Shown piece by piece: positions 19,815 through 28,258 of a DNA stretch of 62,751 bases. Position 1 is the first letter of the stretch. Every line of letters begins with the position of its first letter. Under the pieces are notes generated by a model, which ran no database searches, was not told the origin of the DNA, and was given only the letters and a program-made list of their open reading frames with translations. The translations under genes were made by a program, and so were the position numbers. The stretch lies in assembly GCA_947450695.1 (NCBI GenBank), contig CANFWV010000013.1:1-62751 (forward strand). The letters are read 5' to 3'. Source of the stretch: Comamonadaceae bacterium. Its GTDB lineage: Bacteria; Pseudomonadota; Gammaproteobacteria; Burkholderiales; Burkholderiaceae_C.

Positions 19815-21248
19815 ATGGGTCAAAAACTCAAAATAGCAGGCTGGATTTCTGTCGGCGCCATTGCCGGCGCATTAACCACGGTTCAACTGCAAGCAGTCGC
19901 GCGTGGTGGAATGTCGCCTCTACCGCTCGAAGAATTGCAGCAACTTGCTGCTGTTTTTGGCATGGTCAAAAGTGACTATGTTGAGCCCGTGGACGAGAAA
20001 AAGCTCATCACCGATGCCATCGCTGGCATGGTCGCCAGCTTAGATCCACACTCTGTTTATTTTGACAAAAAGTCCTTCAAGGAGTTCCGCGAAGGGACTA
20101 GTGGCCGGTTCGTTGGCGTAGGCATCGAGATAAGTCAGGAGGACGGCCTCGTCAAGGTCGTATCGCCGATCGAAGGCTCACCTGCAGACCGGGCCGGCCT
20201 CAAACCGAACGATCTGATCACGAAGATTGATGACAGCGTCGTCAAAGGCATGAGCCTGAACGATGCGGTCAAAAAAATGCGCGGTGAGCCGCAGACCAAG
20301 GTGTTGCTGACGATTTTCCGTAAAGATGAAAATCGTACCTTCCCAGTGTCCATCACGCGTGAAGAAATTCGCACCCAGTCGGTTCGCAGCAAAGTCATTG
20401 AACCGGGCTACGCTTGGATTCGCCTGAGCCAGTTCCAAGAACGCACGGTTGAAGATTTCGCCACTAAGATTGAACAAATCTACAAACAGGAGCCCAACCT
20501 CAAGGGCTTGGTGCTAGACCTGCGCAATGACCCAGGCGGTTTGCTCGACGCGGCGGTGGCGGTGTCTGCCGCCTTCTTGCCGGAAAACGTCACCGTGGTC
20601 TCAACCAACGGACAGCTCGCCGAAAGCAAGTTCACCTACAAAGCTTCACCAGAGTTTTATGCTCGTCGTGGTGCTGATCCGCTCAAACGACTACCAGCCG
20701 CCTTGAAATCCGTGCCCTTGGTGGTGCTGGTCAATGAAGGCTCCGCATCAGCCAGCGAGATTGTGGCTGGCGCCCTGCAAGACTATAAACGGGCCACCAT
20801 CATGGGCAACCAGACCTTTGGCAAGGGCTCGGTGCAGACGGTGCGTCCTCTGGGCCCTGATACAGGCTTGAAGCTCACCACCGCACGTTACTTCACACCA
20901 AGCGGCAAGTCGATTCAGGCCAAAGGTATTGTTCCTGACGTGATGGTCGACGAAACTCTGGAAGGCAGTCCATTCGCCGCGTTGCGCACGCGTGAAGCCG
21001 ACTTGGAAAAACACCTCAACAGTGGCCAAGGTGCTGAAGTGAAAGACCCTGGCCGCGAAAAAGCCCGCGAAGAAGCCTTGAAACGCCTTGAAGAAGAGTC
21101 ACGCAAGACACCTGAACAACGCCGGCCACCAGAGTTTGGCAGCGCCAAAGATTTTCCATTGATTCAGGCCATCAACCAACTCAAAGGCAGTCCCGTCATG
21201 GTCAGCAAAACCATGGTTGAGCGCAAGGAAGAGAAAAAAGAAAACTAA
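19815..21248 (+). CDS. Carboxy-terminal processing protease, S41 family
   Basis: A 477-residue exported serine protease with an N-terminal membrane anchor or signal (about 5-28), a PDZ domain (about 95-175) and the S41 catalytic core. GSASASEI (309-316) carries the serine and TFGKGSVQ the lysine of the Ser/Lys dyad. The C-terminus is long, charged and Lys/Glu-rich. The ATG at 19815 follows AAGG; the frame is open for 83 codons upstream but reads through the 205-nt spacer after gpmA and lacks family sequence. Confidence 0.94.
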   Translation: MGQKLKIAGWISVGAIAGALTTVQLQAVARGGMSPLPLEELQQLAAVFGMVKSDYVEPVDEKKLITDAIAGMVASLDPHSVYFDKKSFKEFREGTSGRFVGVGIEISQEDGLVKVVSPIEGSPADRAGLKPNDLITKIDDSVVKGMSLNDAVKKMRGEPQTKVLLTIFRKDENRTFPVSITREEIRTQSVRSKVIEPGYAWIRLSQFQERTVEDFATKIEQIYKQEPNLKGLVLDLRNDPGGLLDAAVAVSAAFLPENVTVVSTNGQLAESKFTYKASPEFYARRGADPLKRLPAALKSVPLVVLVNEGSASASEIVAGALQDYKRATIMGNQTFGKGSVQTVRPLGPDTGLKLTTARYFTPSGKSIQAKGIVPDVMVDETLEGSPFAALRTREADLEKHLNSGQGAEVKDPGREKAREEALKRLEEESRKTPEQRRPPEFGSAKDFPLIQAINQLKGSPVMVSKTMVERKEEKKEN

Positions 21249-21268
21249 GCGTCTCTTGAGATGACATC

Positions 21269-21295
21269 AACGCCGGTGCCTTTTCGCCCGGCGTT
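21269..21295 (+). terminator. Hairpin after the S41 protease gene
   Basis: AACGCCGG (21269-21276) and CCGGCGTT (21288-21295) form a perfect 8-bp stem with an 11-nt loop, 21 nt past the protease stop and 47 nt before the moeB-like start. The following T-run is weak (ACCGTTTC), so it may attenuate rather than end transcription. Confidence 0.45.
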
Positions 21296-21342
21296 ACCGT
21301 TTCAACGCTTGACCGCGCTGGCCTAGCCTTCGATCTGACCCC

Positions 21343-22092
21343 ATGAATGACTTACAGCTACTGCGCTACTCCCGGCATATTCTGCTGGATGACATTGGCA
21401 TTGACGGGCAAGCTCGACTGCTAAGGTCTCATGCGCTGATCATCGGCGCGGGCGGCCTGGGTTCACCGGTGGCACTTTATCTAGGCAGTGCCGGCGTTGG
21501 CCACATCACAGTGGTTGACCATGACCGTGTCGAGACCACCAACCTCCAACGGCAGATCGCCCACACCATGGCGCGCGTCGGCCATTACAAAGCGCGGTCT
21601 ATTGTCGAGGCCATTGCTCAGATCAATCCTGATGTGCAGGTCACGGCTGTGACACACCGTGCAGACGAGGCTCTGCTGAACGAACTGGTTCAACAAGCCG
21701 ATGTGGTGCTCGACTGCACGGACAATTTTCAGACCCGCCATGCCATCAACCGTGCTTGTGTGCGGCATGCCAAACCACTGGTTTCAGGAGCGGCCCTGCA
21801 ACTAGATGGCCAGGTGTCGGTATTTGATTCACGCCAGCCAGCAGCCCCTTGCTACGCCTGCCTATTTCCAGAGGCTCATGCGCCTGAGGAAACTAACTGC
21901 GCCACCATGGGTGTTTTTGCGCCACTGGTGGGCATCGTTGGCAGCATGCAAGCAGCTGAAGCGCTGAAGTTATTGTGCGGCTTTGGTGAGTCCTTGGCAG
22001 GCAGGTTGTTGATGCTGGACGCACGGCACATGAGCTGGACAGAAATGGGCGCGCGCCGGCAACCTGATTGCAAAGTCTGCGGTGTTGATTAA
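21343..22092 (+). CDS. moeB: MoeB/ThiF-family adenylyltransferase
   Basis: A 249-residue E1-like enzyme that adenylates the C-terminal glycine of a ubiquitin-like sulfur carrier (MoaD or ThiS). Seen: YSRHILLDDIGIDGQ at the start, nucleotide loop GAGGLGSPVALYLGSAGVG, the catalytic segment DHDRVETTNLQRQI and a C-terminal zinc site with paired cysteines (CYAC and CKVC). No rhodanese domain is fused. A molybdopterin role fits the nearby formate dehydrogenase, but a thiamine role cannot be excluded. Confidence 0.9.
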   Translation: MNDLQLLRYSRHILLDDIGIDGQARLLRSHALIIGAGGLGSPVALYLGSAGVGHITVVDHDRVETTNLQRQIAHTMARVGHYKARSIVEAIAQINPDVQVTAVTHRADEALLNELVQQADVVLDCTDNFQTRHAINRACVRHAKPLVSGAALQLDGQVSVFDSRQPAAPCYACLFPEAHAPEETNCATMGVFAPLVGIVGSMQAAEALKLLCGFGESLAGRLLMLDARHMSWTEMGARRQPDCKVCGVD

Positions 22093-22196
22093 CCGACTTT
22101 GACGTTGATTGAAACTCAACCTTTGGGTATTTAATCTCAGCAGTATCTAAGCGGCCCTAGAGCAATAATTTTTTATTTCTGCAAAAAAATAAAAAC

Positions 22197-22214
22197 TGTA
22201 GGAGTTGCCCTACA
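22197..22214. promoter_or_regulatory. GacA-box-like palindrome
   Basis: TGTAGG (22197-22202), a 6-nt spacer and CCTACA (22209-22214) form a perfect inverted repeat with the layout of the GacA/UvrY activation site TGTAAG-N6-CTTACA, with one base changed per arm. It lies 156 nt upstream of the single-domain receiver gene. A NarL/FixJ regulator encoded 0.5 kb away is a possible binder. This is inference from layout. Confidence 0.45.
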
Positions 22215-22245
22215 CCACCGCCGCTGAGTCACTGTCAGAATCCAC

Positions 22246-22273
22246 CAACGATACAGAATTCATCAACGATACA
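22246..22273. repeat. 10-bp direct repeat, period 18
   Basis: CAACGATACA occurs at 22246-22255 and again at 22264-22273 in the receiver-gene upstream region. The period is just under two helical turns, so both copies could face the same side for a regulator dimer or tandem site. No known binding site is recognised. Confidence 0.45.
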
Positions 22274-22369
22274 AGTCGAAATGTGAATTACCCGCCAAGG
22301 CTCATAGCAAGAGCTCTTTTAAAAATGGAAATGCGCTGAAACTCAGCCGCCACGACTCATGGACCTTAA

Positions 22370-22753
22370 GTGAGATTGAAGACTTTTATCGTTGAAGACA
22401 ACGCCACGATCAGGGAAAACCTGATTGGCACACTCGAAGAGCTGACCTGCGTTCAGGCAGTTGGCACGGCTGAAACAGAACTCGAAGGCAGGCAGTGGCT
22501 CACCCAAAATGCGAGTTCGTGGAACTTGGCCATCGTTGATTTGTTTTTGCGGGAAGGCACTGGGCTCGGCGTACTCGACGCCTGCCAAGAACGCAAGCCG
22601 AATCAAAAAGTGATTGTGCTAAGCAACTACGCCACGGCAGACATTAGACAGCGCTGCGCCCAGTTGGGGGTGGATGCTGTCTTCGACAAGTCCAATGAAA
22701 TTGACGCCTTGGTGACCTATTGCCTTAAGCAGTGTCAGCACGCCAAGGATTAA
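22370..22753 (+). CDS. Single-domain response regulator
   Basis: A 127-residue receiver with no output domain. The acidic pocket is Glu9-Asp10, the phosphoacceptor Asp57 (AIVDLF), and the conserved lysine Lys107 (FDKSNE). It begins with GTG, preceded by GGA six bases upstream. It may act as a phosphate sink or allosteric partner for the neighbouring histidine kinase. It converges with the NarL-type regulator gene with a 5-nt gap. Confidence 0.88.
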   Translation: MRLKTFIVEDNATIRENLIGTLEELTCVQAVGTAETELEGRQWLTQNASSWNLAIVDLFLREGTGLGVLDACQERKPNQKVIVLSNYATADIRQRCAQLGVDAVFDKSNEIDALVTYCLKQCQHAKD

Positions 22754-22758
22754 CACAC

Positions 22759-23391
22759 TCAGTCGATCAGCTTGTTCTTGAGCGCGTAGTAGGTCAGGTC
22801 GCTGTTCGAGGACAAGCTCATTTTTTCCATCACGCGCGTGCGGTAGGTGCTCACCGTTTTGACACTCAATGAAAGCGCCTTGGCAATATCGCCAGCAGTT
22901 TCACCTTTTGCGAGTTTCAAGAAGACTTGAAACTCACGCTCTGACAGTTGTTCATGCGCAGCGATGTCGTGCGGCCGATTAAGTTGCTGCGCCAGCAATT
23001 CAGCAACACCTGGCGTGATGTAACGCTTCCCGAGGGAGATGACGCGAATGGCGTTGACGATCTCGGTCGGATCACACTCTTTATTTAAGTAACCACTGGC
23101 GCCTTGGCGAATCAGGTTCACCGCGTAATGCTCTTCCGGATAGCCACTCAAAATAAGGATTCCAACATCAGGAGCCTTGGCGCGAATCATGGCCAACGCA
23201 TCGATACCGCTTTGCCCTGGCATAGACAAATCCATTACCAATATATCCAATTCGACGTTGCGAACGAGATCAATCGCTTCACGGCCGCTGGCAGCTTCGC
23301 CCACTACCCTCAGATCGACATGGTCCGAGAAGAATTGCTTGAGCCCAGAACGAACAATCGCATGATCGTCAACAATACCAATTTTTATCAT
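22759..23391 (-). CDS. NarL/FixJ-family (UvrY/GacA-like) response regulator
   Basis: A 210-residue DNA-binding regulator. The receiver (1-120) has Asp8-Asp9 and phosphoacceptor Asp54 (ILVMDLSMPG). The C-terminal LuxR-type helix-turn-helix begins LSEREFQVFLKLAKGETAGDIAKALSLSVKTVSTYRTRVMEKM. It is divergent from the histidine kinase gene across 134 nt and is the likely transcriptional output of that kinase. Confidence 0.93.
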   Translation of the reverse strand: MIKIGIVDDHAIVRSGLKQFFSDHVDLRVVGEAASGREAIDLVRNVELDILVMDLSMPGQSGIDALAMIRAKAPDVGILILSGYPEEHYAVNLIRQGASGYLNKECDPTEIVNAIRVISLGKRYITPGVAELLAQQLNRPHDIAAHEQLSEREFQVFLKLAKGETAGDIAKALSLSVKTVSTYRTRVMEKMSLSSNSDLTYYALKNKLID

Positions 23392-23525
23392 TTCATGGTC
23401 TTTCGAGTGAAGCTATTGTGTGCGGCAACGCCAATTTTTTTAAGCTGATCGTTTGAGACATATTTAAATTCGCTCAGTGTTCCATTATTGACGAATAATT
23501 CACCGATATTTAATTGGAGCTCCTG

Positions 23526-24866
23526 TTGAAGCAGTTATCAGTACCCAAAATGGTGATCAGCTTGCCTCTCGCCATCCTTGGCGCAGCCATATTGATCGCT
23601 ATCAATGAAACCAGTTTCCACGCTTCCACGCAAGCCACCCAGAGAATCGAACACGCCGAACTTGCGCGCCAATCAGTCGGCCAGTTGATGCACACCATGC
23701 TCGATGCAGAGACAGGCACGCGCGGCTTTCTGCTCACAGGCGATCAGAAGTACCTGCAACCCTACGACAGCGCGGTCGCTGAACTAGGGAAAGAGCTGGC
23801 GCAATTGCGCCAGCTGTTGGCCGATCAACCGGAGGATTTAGCAGATTTCGAATTGATGGCGCTTTACATCAGTCGAAAGCAGAGTGAAAACGATTTAAGT
23901 GTGCGCATGCGAAAAGTCGGCAACGACGATGCGTGGAAATTTATGCTGACCACTGACGTCGGCAAACAGCACATGGATGCGGTACGACATCAGTCTCAAA
24001 AACTAATGGGCTCCAGCCTTTCAAAGATGGAAGCCGCGCACAGGCAGATTAACCATTCTCTGCTGCTTTCACGCATTGGCATTGCCGCCATCACCTTGGC
24101 CGGCCTGCTGGCTTTTTACATGTATCTGCTGCAAACCGAGGCCTTGCTGGTAGCAGGCACGCGAGAGAAAAAATCGTTGCAAAACGAGCGCGATCGACTC
24201 GAAGCACAGGTGCGAGACCGCACTGCCAAGCTCGCCAAGCTCGCCACATACCTTCAAGAAGTTCGAGAAGATGAAAGGGGGCATTTGGCTCGTGAATTAC
24301 ATGATGAACTCGGCGCACTGCTGACAGCCGCCAAGCTGGATGTGGCGCGGATTAGATCTCGTTTGGGCAACAGCTTGCCGGAAGCCAACGAACGAATCGA
24401 ACACCTGATCAACACACTCAACAGCGGCATTTCGCTCAAGCGACGCATTGTGGAAGACTTGCGTCCCTCCTCGTTGTCTCACTTAGGGCTGGTGGCATCG
24501 CTCGAAATTCTCACGCGTGAGTTTGCCGAACAATCAGGCATTGAGGTGAATACAACGCTAGCGCCAGTTGAATTGGGTGGGTCGGCACAGCTCACCGTCT
24601 ACCGGCTAGTCCAAGAATCTCTCACAAACATGAGTAAGTACGCCAACGCCACGCACGCAGACATCACACTGCGCAACAACGATGACCACATCATCATCGA
24701 AGTCAGCGACAACGGTCAGGGATTTGACATGGATAAAGTGGCTGCTACCAGCCATGGACTGGCCGGTATGCGACATCGCGTCGAAACGGCAGGCGGGCAT
24801 TTAGTGATTGAATCCAGTCCAGGCAAGGGCACGCACATCTGCGCCAACTTACCAAAAACGCGCTAA
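23526..24866 (+). CDS. CHASE3-domain sensor histidine kinase (HisKA_3 family)
   Basis: A 446-residue inner-membrane sensor kinase. Membrane segment 1 (about 10-28), a periplasmic CHASE3-like sensory domain with the hallmark DAETGTRGFLLTGDQKYL, membrane segment 2 (about 183-205), a short coiled coil, the HisKA_3 box with His259 (ARELHDELGALL) and an HATPase domain (DNGQGFDM...GLAGMRHRV). The TTG at 23526 was chosen because GGAG lies 6 nt upstream; the TTG at 23514 has none. HisKA_3 kinases pair with NarL/FixJ regulators, as encoded next door. Confidence 0.92.
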   Translation: MKQLSVPKMVISLPLAILGAAILIAINETSFHASTQATQRIEHAELARQSVGQLMHTMLDAETGTRGFLLTGDQKYLQPYDSAVAELGKELAQLRQLLADQPEDLADFELMALYISRKQSENDLSVRMRKVGNDDAWKFMLTTDVGKQHMDAVRHQSQKLMGSSLSKMEAAHRQINHSLLLSRIGIAAITLAGLLAFYMYLLQTEALLVAGTREKKSLQNERDRLEAQVRDRTAKLAKLATYLQEVREDERGHLARELHDELGALLTAAKLDVARIRSRLGNSLPEANERIEHLINTLNSGISLKRRIVEDLRPSSLSHLGLVASLEILTREFAEQSGIEVNTTLAPVELGGSAQLTVYRLVQESLTNMSKYANATHADITLRNNDDHIIIEVSDNGQGFDMDKVAATSHGLAGMRHRVETAGGHLVIESSPGKGTHICANLPKTR

Positions 24867-24979
24867 ATGCATGACCAGCAAGCTCATGTCCTACAAGGCT
24901 TACGCGCATGCGCTGACAAACCGACCCGCGGCTAACCGATGAAGCTCAACACAAGAGCTCCCTAAACTGGAATGCAGAC

Positions 24980-25003
24980 GTCGTGAGAAGAAAACTTCAC
25001 GAC
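24980..25003. promoter_or_regulatory. Inverted repeat upstream of DUF883 operon
   Basis: GTCGTGA (24980-24986) and TCACGAC (24997-25003) form a perfect 7-bp inverted repeat around a 10-nt A-rich loop, 49 nt before the DUF883 start. It could be an operator or a 5' leader hairpin. No T-run follows. Confidence 0.4.
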
Positions 25004-25052
25004 ACACACGCTGAAGCCGCTTTGCTTTATCTATCAACCCAAAGGATTTACC

Positions 25053-25433
25053 ATGACCATCAGCAACTCTGCCACACAAACTGCACGCAACACCCGCGAC
25101 GAAGCTCTGCAAGCCACTGTTCAAGCCACAGAGCTCACACGCAGCTACGCCAAAGAAGCACTCGACCAAGCCGAAGGTAAGATCCGCGAGTTGCGCGGAA
25201 GCGTTGACCCGATGGTTGACAAACTGGCCGATACGGCCCAAAAGCTGGCGCGCCAAAGCATGGACATGGCCACGGAAGCCAAACACAAAGCGCAAGAATC
25301 TTTAGCTCGCTACACCGATGTCACTACCAAGTACGTCAGCGAACAACCCTTGCGATCAGTGCTCATTGCCGCCGCTGTAGGTGCCGCTGTTGCCTTGCTG
25401 GTGGCGGCAGCCCGCAACAACAAGCGTTATTAA
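25053..25433 (+). CDS. DUF883 (ElaB/YqjD-like) membrane-anchored protein
   Basis: A 126-residue protein: a long amphipathic, mostly alpha-helical Ala/Glu/Lys region (about 10-95), then a C-terminal membrane segment (SVLIAAAVGAAVALLVAAA) and a basic tail RNNKRY. This is the YqjD/ElaB layout; those proteins are tail-anchored in the inner membrane, bind ribosomes and are induced in stationary phase in E. coli. An AAGGA ribosome site precedes the ATG. It heads a three-gene operon. Confidence 0.85.
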   Translation: MTISNSATQTARNTRDEALQATVQATELTRSYAKEALDQAEGKIRELRGSVDPMVDKLADTAQKLARQSMDMATEAKHKAQESLARYTDVTTKYVSEQPLRSVLIAAAVGAAVALLVAAARNNKRY

Positions 25434-25458
25434 TCTTTTTCTCACTACCCCTCACCCT

Positions 25459-25824
25459 ATGCTTCACCCACTATTCGCGACGCTGATCAAACGGCCCGAC
25501 CTCATCGCCGATCACGTTTCGGCTTACGTCGAACTGATCGCGCAGGAAACCTCTGGGGTAACGGCAGATTGGGTTAAGCACGGGCTCGCTTGGGCGCTTG
25601 TTGCAGTGGGGGCTCTTGTGTTTGTCATTTTTTCTGGAATCGCTCTGATGCTGGGCGTTTTGAATCAGTTTCACTGGGTCCTGGTGGCGACTCCTGGCGC
25701 GATTCTATTGCTGACTTTGCTGGCTTTTTCAAAAGCGAGGACACCGATTTTGAGTGGCCGCTTCACCGAACTCAAGTCGCAAATGGACAGCGATTTACGC
25801 GCCATGCGTGAGGCTGCAGAATGA
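25459..25824 (+). CDS. YqjE-like phage-holin-family membrane protein
   Basis: A 121-residue inner-membrane protein with two close membrane segments (about 44-95) and charged ends. Position after the DUF883 gene and the layout match YqjE/holin-family proteins of unknown function. It overlaps the next gene by 4 nt (ATGA). Confidence 0.8.
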   Translation: MLHPLFATLIKRPDLIADHVSAYVELIAQETSGVTADWVKHGLAWALVAVGALVFVIFSGIALMLGVLNQFHWVLVATPGAILLLTLLAFSKARTPILSGRFTELKSQMDSDLRAMREAAE

Positions 25825-26303
25825 ATCTAACGCCGCAACAGCGTTTAGCAGCCAGTCGACGCGCGATCGTGCAGAGCATGAATCGTGATCGCAAAGAACA
25901 TATGAACGATGACATGCCAGACGGCTCGTCATCCCGGATGGCAGATGGTGAAAATGCATCGTTTGAAGGCGAATCAAATTCCACACGTTCGACACGTCCT
26001 CATTCAGCTGGTTTGAAGGGGCTCTGGCGGACCGTCAGACGTGCTTCATTGGCTTGGTGGCGATCACATCCAGCCCATCTGGCCGTGGATGTGTGTCATC
26101 CCATGTTTGAAAAATATGCGCGGGAGAATCCCTTGAAATTGATCGGCGTTGCGGCCGCCGTTGGCGCTGCAGTGGTAATCGCCAAACCATGGCGACTTAT
26201 TTCCGTCACCGGCGTGTTAGTGGCAGCCATGCGCTCAACGCAGATGTCGAGCCTCATATCTTTATTCTTGTCCTCCACACCTGAGCGACCACGTGAACGT
26301 TAG
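25821..26303 (+). CDS. Hypothetical protein, third gene of the YqjDE-like operon
   Basis: A 160-residue protein: a polar N-terminal half (MNLTPQQRLAASRRAIVQSM...), a central basic-aromatic stretch (WRTVRRASLAWWRSHPAHLA) and a hydrophobic segment LIGVAAAVGAAVVIAKPW typical of membrane association. The first residues resemble the YqjK-type partner found after yqjE. It is translationally coupled to the preceding gene. Function unknown. Confidence 0.75.
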   Translation: MNLTPQQRLAASRRAIVQSMNRDRKEHMNDDMPDGSSSRMADGENASFEGESNSTRSTRPHSAGLKGLWRTVRRASLAWWRSHPAHLAVDVCHPMFEKYARENPLKLIGVAAAVGAAVVIAKPWRLISVTGVLVAAMRSTQMSSLISLFLSSTPERPRER

Positions 26304-26372
26304 CCGGTTGAAAAACATCGTTTCCGCTTCTACTATCGGAGCGATATTGTGGCTCGTCCCTGTACCGACGAA

Positions 26373-26903
26373 TCAATGCCGGTACGCACAGCGCCCATAG
26401 CGCCGCCTGAAATTTTGCGGATACTCCGGCGACATGTCTTCAAAGAGTCCACGACCTAGTAACTTGGCGTTCGATTCTTCTTGACCATAGGGTCCAGGAT
26501 CTTGCCGGTAGCGATATGACCAAGCGTGGCCGCGTCGAACCATCCATTCACCCACGTCTTCCCGGCTTAGATAAATCGTCGCCAGATCACGCCCATACAC
26601 ATCCATCCCCTGCATGCGAACCGTCACAGAACGCTTGAGCACGCGTTCTTGCAAAGCTTGCTTTGCCGCCGCGCCGCCGGCTTGGCATATTTCAGGCGCG
26701 TCCATGCCCAGCATCCGGATCTTGTGAATTTCACCCCCCTCCGCCGGCCTCACGTGAACGGTATCGCCATCAACCACATACGTGACCGTACCCATCCATG
26801 TTGTCTGCGCAGTCTCCGTTTGGGGTCGAGCTGGCTGCGACAGGATCAGCAGCGCGAGCCCTGCCAAGTGTCGCCATCTCATCGTGCTCATTTTTGATTG
26901 CAT
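26373..26903 (-). CDS. Secreted thermonuclease-family (SNase-like) nuclease
   Basis: A 176-residue protein with an N-terminal signal (hydrophobic HLAGLALLILSQPARPQ) and a staphylococcal-nuclease fold. Catalytic features: DGDTVHV, IRMLGMDAPEI (Arg and Glu) and YGRDLATIYL (second Arg). It probably degrades nucleic acids in the periplasm or outside. The start at 26903 lies 7 nt after the DUF429 stop; ATG 26891 is an alternative, and neither has a clear ribosome site. Confidence 0.85.
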   Translation of the reverse strand: MQSKMSTMRWRHLAGLALLILSQPARPQTETAQTTWMGTVTYVVDGDTVHVRPAEGGEIHKIRMLGMDAPEICQAGGAAAKQALQERVLKRSVTVRMQGMDVYGRDLATIYLSREDVGEWMVRRGHAWSYRYRQDPGPYGQEESNAKLLGRGLFEDMSPEYPQNFRRRYGRCAYRH

Positions 26904-26910
26904 GCTTGGA

Positions 26911-27777
26911 TCAGGCCGTGATGATCCAGCCTTCGAGCGGGTCAACCTGTGCAGGCAGACCGTAACGAGGCCTGCCGTCAACGTGCTGTTGCTGCGCCCA
27001 CGCGGCTTGCATCAAGCAAAGCACGGCATCCAATGAATCGCCTGTGGCATCGTCGACCAGCCTGTCGCGTTGGGCATGCGTGAGTTTGAGGCGCAGACCC
27101 AATCTCGTTTGGCCATTTTCTAATGCGGTGAGCATGTCCTTTCGCGCGATCAAACGCTCGGGCGTTTGCAGCGCCTTGGCATCATTCTTGTAGCTGCGAG
27201 TTTTGGCGCTCAGGCCAGCCGCCTGAGTTGCCTGCTGCAGTAGCTCACGCGCCAGCAAGCCAGGATAGCCTTCCAGCGCAATACGTGGCAAGGCAGTCGT
27301 AGCCATAGCCACTGTGCTCAGCCCGGGAATGTGCACCCCAGCAGCCATCAAGCGTGGAACGCCGGCATGCAACATATAGGCGACGGGCGGGTTGACCCAT
27401 TTCATGGAACTACTGGACCCAGCGGGAACGTCAGTGACGCGGTGAGCGAACTTTTTCCCCACCGGCCGCGCATTGCAAAATGCCGCGAAGGTGCGGCGAA
27501 TCTCGGGGCGTGTGAGGCTGGCGTAGTGTTGCATGCAGTCCACCCAGAGCTCAGGCCAGCCCAGCGAGGTCACCAGTTCACGCGGCAAACCAAAAGGCAG
27601 ATCAAAAGCGCATAGCCAGGCACGGTCCTGCAATAGCCAACGTGAAAAGTCATCCAAGGATTCGACCCGCTCAATTTGAGCCAGTTGAACGCGGTCGCGC
27701 TGCAAGTGCCCCGTGGCAAAGACGATCGGTTTGCGGCGACTGGGGCTGCTGGAAAAATCACAGCCGGCAAGAAGCAT
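26911..27777 (-). CDS. DUF429 domain-containing protein
   Basis: A 288-residue protein with the DUF429 pattern: N-terminal GCDFSSSPSRRKPIVFATG, CAFDLPFGLPRELV, ALEGYPGLLARELL and the C-terminal GDSLDAVLCLMQAAWA. The family has an RNase H-like fold predicted to be a nuclease or nucleotide-binding enzyme; activity is not established. It lies between a BLUF photoreceptor and a secreted nuclease, with gaps of 10 and 7 nt, so the three are likely cotranscribed. Confidence 0.82.
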   Translation of the reverse strand: MLLAGCDFSSSPSRRKPIVFATGHLQRDRVQLAQIERVESLDDFSRWLLQDRAWLCAFDLPFGLPRELVTSLGWPELWVDCMQHYASLTRPEIRRTFAAFCNARPVGKKFAHRVTDVPAGSSSSMKWVNPPVAYMLHAGVPRLMAAGVHIPGLSTVAMATTALPRIALEGYPGLLARELLQQATQAAGLSAKTRSYKNDAKALQTPERLIARKDMLTALENGQTRLGLRLKLTHAQRDRLVDDATGDSLDAVLCLMQAAWAQQQHVDGRPRYGLPAQVDPLEGWIITA

Positions 27778-27787
27778 CGACAAGATG

Positions 27788-28213
27788 TCAGGAACGTCCG
27801 GCGATGGAAGCTGTCGCCATCAGTTCCTGCAGCAAAGCCATGGAAACCGCACCAGAAACGCCGTACGGATCTAGCTCTGGCCGCTCTGAGTATTTGAGCA
27901 AGATGGAGGTGTTGAGCTTGGCCGTGTTCACCAGCCCCATGGTCCAACCGCCAAACTTTCGTTCGCTGATTTCTTCATAGCTCAATAGCATGACGTCTTT
28001 GTGGCGCGGGTCATTGAGAATATGTTTATAGAGCTCGTTCACCGCCGAGCGTCCGCCCTCCAACGCTTGCAGAAATATGCCCCCGCCATAACAAAGAATA
28101 CCGGTGATGCCGCAAGCCGGGTTGTGGCTGCGCGACTTGGCCAAAATCGCATCTGTGGCTTCGGAGCTTTGGGGATCAGCCGCGCGGCTGGCGTAGAGAA
28201 GGCGTACCAACAT
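27788..28213 (-). CDS. BLUF-domain blue-light sensor
   Basis: A 141-residue FAD-binding photoreceptor. The key residues are Tyr7 (LLYASRA), Asn31, Gln49 (FLQALEG) and Trp90/Met92 (GGWTMG), the set that rewires hydrogen bonds to flavin after blue light. RHKDVMLL in the middle is typical. The domain ends near residue 100 and only a short C-terminal helix follows, so it is a short BLUF acting through protein partners. The ATG at 28213 follows AGGA; the upstream in-frame start lacks one. Confidence 0.93.
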   Translation of the reverse strand: MLVRLLYASRAADPQSSEATDAILAKSRSHNPACGITGILCYGGGIFLQALEGGRSAVNELYKHILNDPRHKDVMLLSYEEISERKFGGWTMGLVNTAKLNTSILLKYSERPELDPYGVSGAVSMALLQELMATASIAGRS

Positions 28214-28258
28214 AAAAATCCTTTGGGTGTTTGATGCGCGCAAGAGCAAAAATTCTGT

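Noticed and set aside
26362..26385. Inverted repeat GTACCG...CGGTAC as a terminator
   Set aside because: It runs into the 3' coding end of the nuclease gene and has no T-run.
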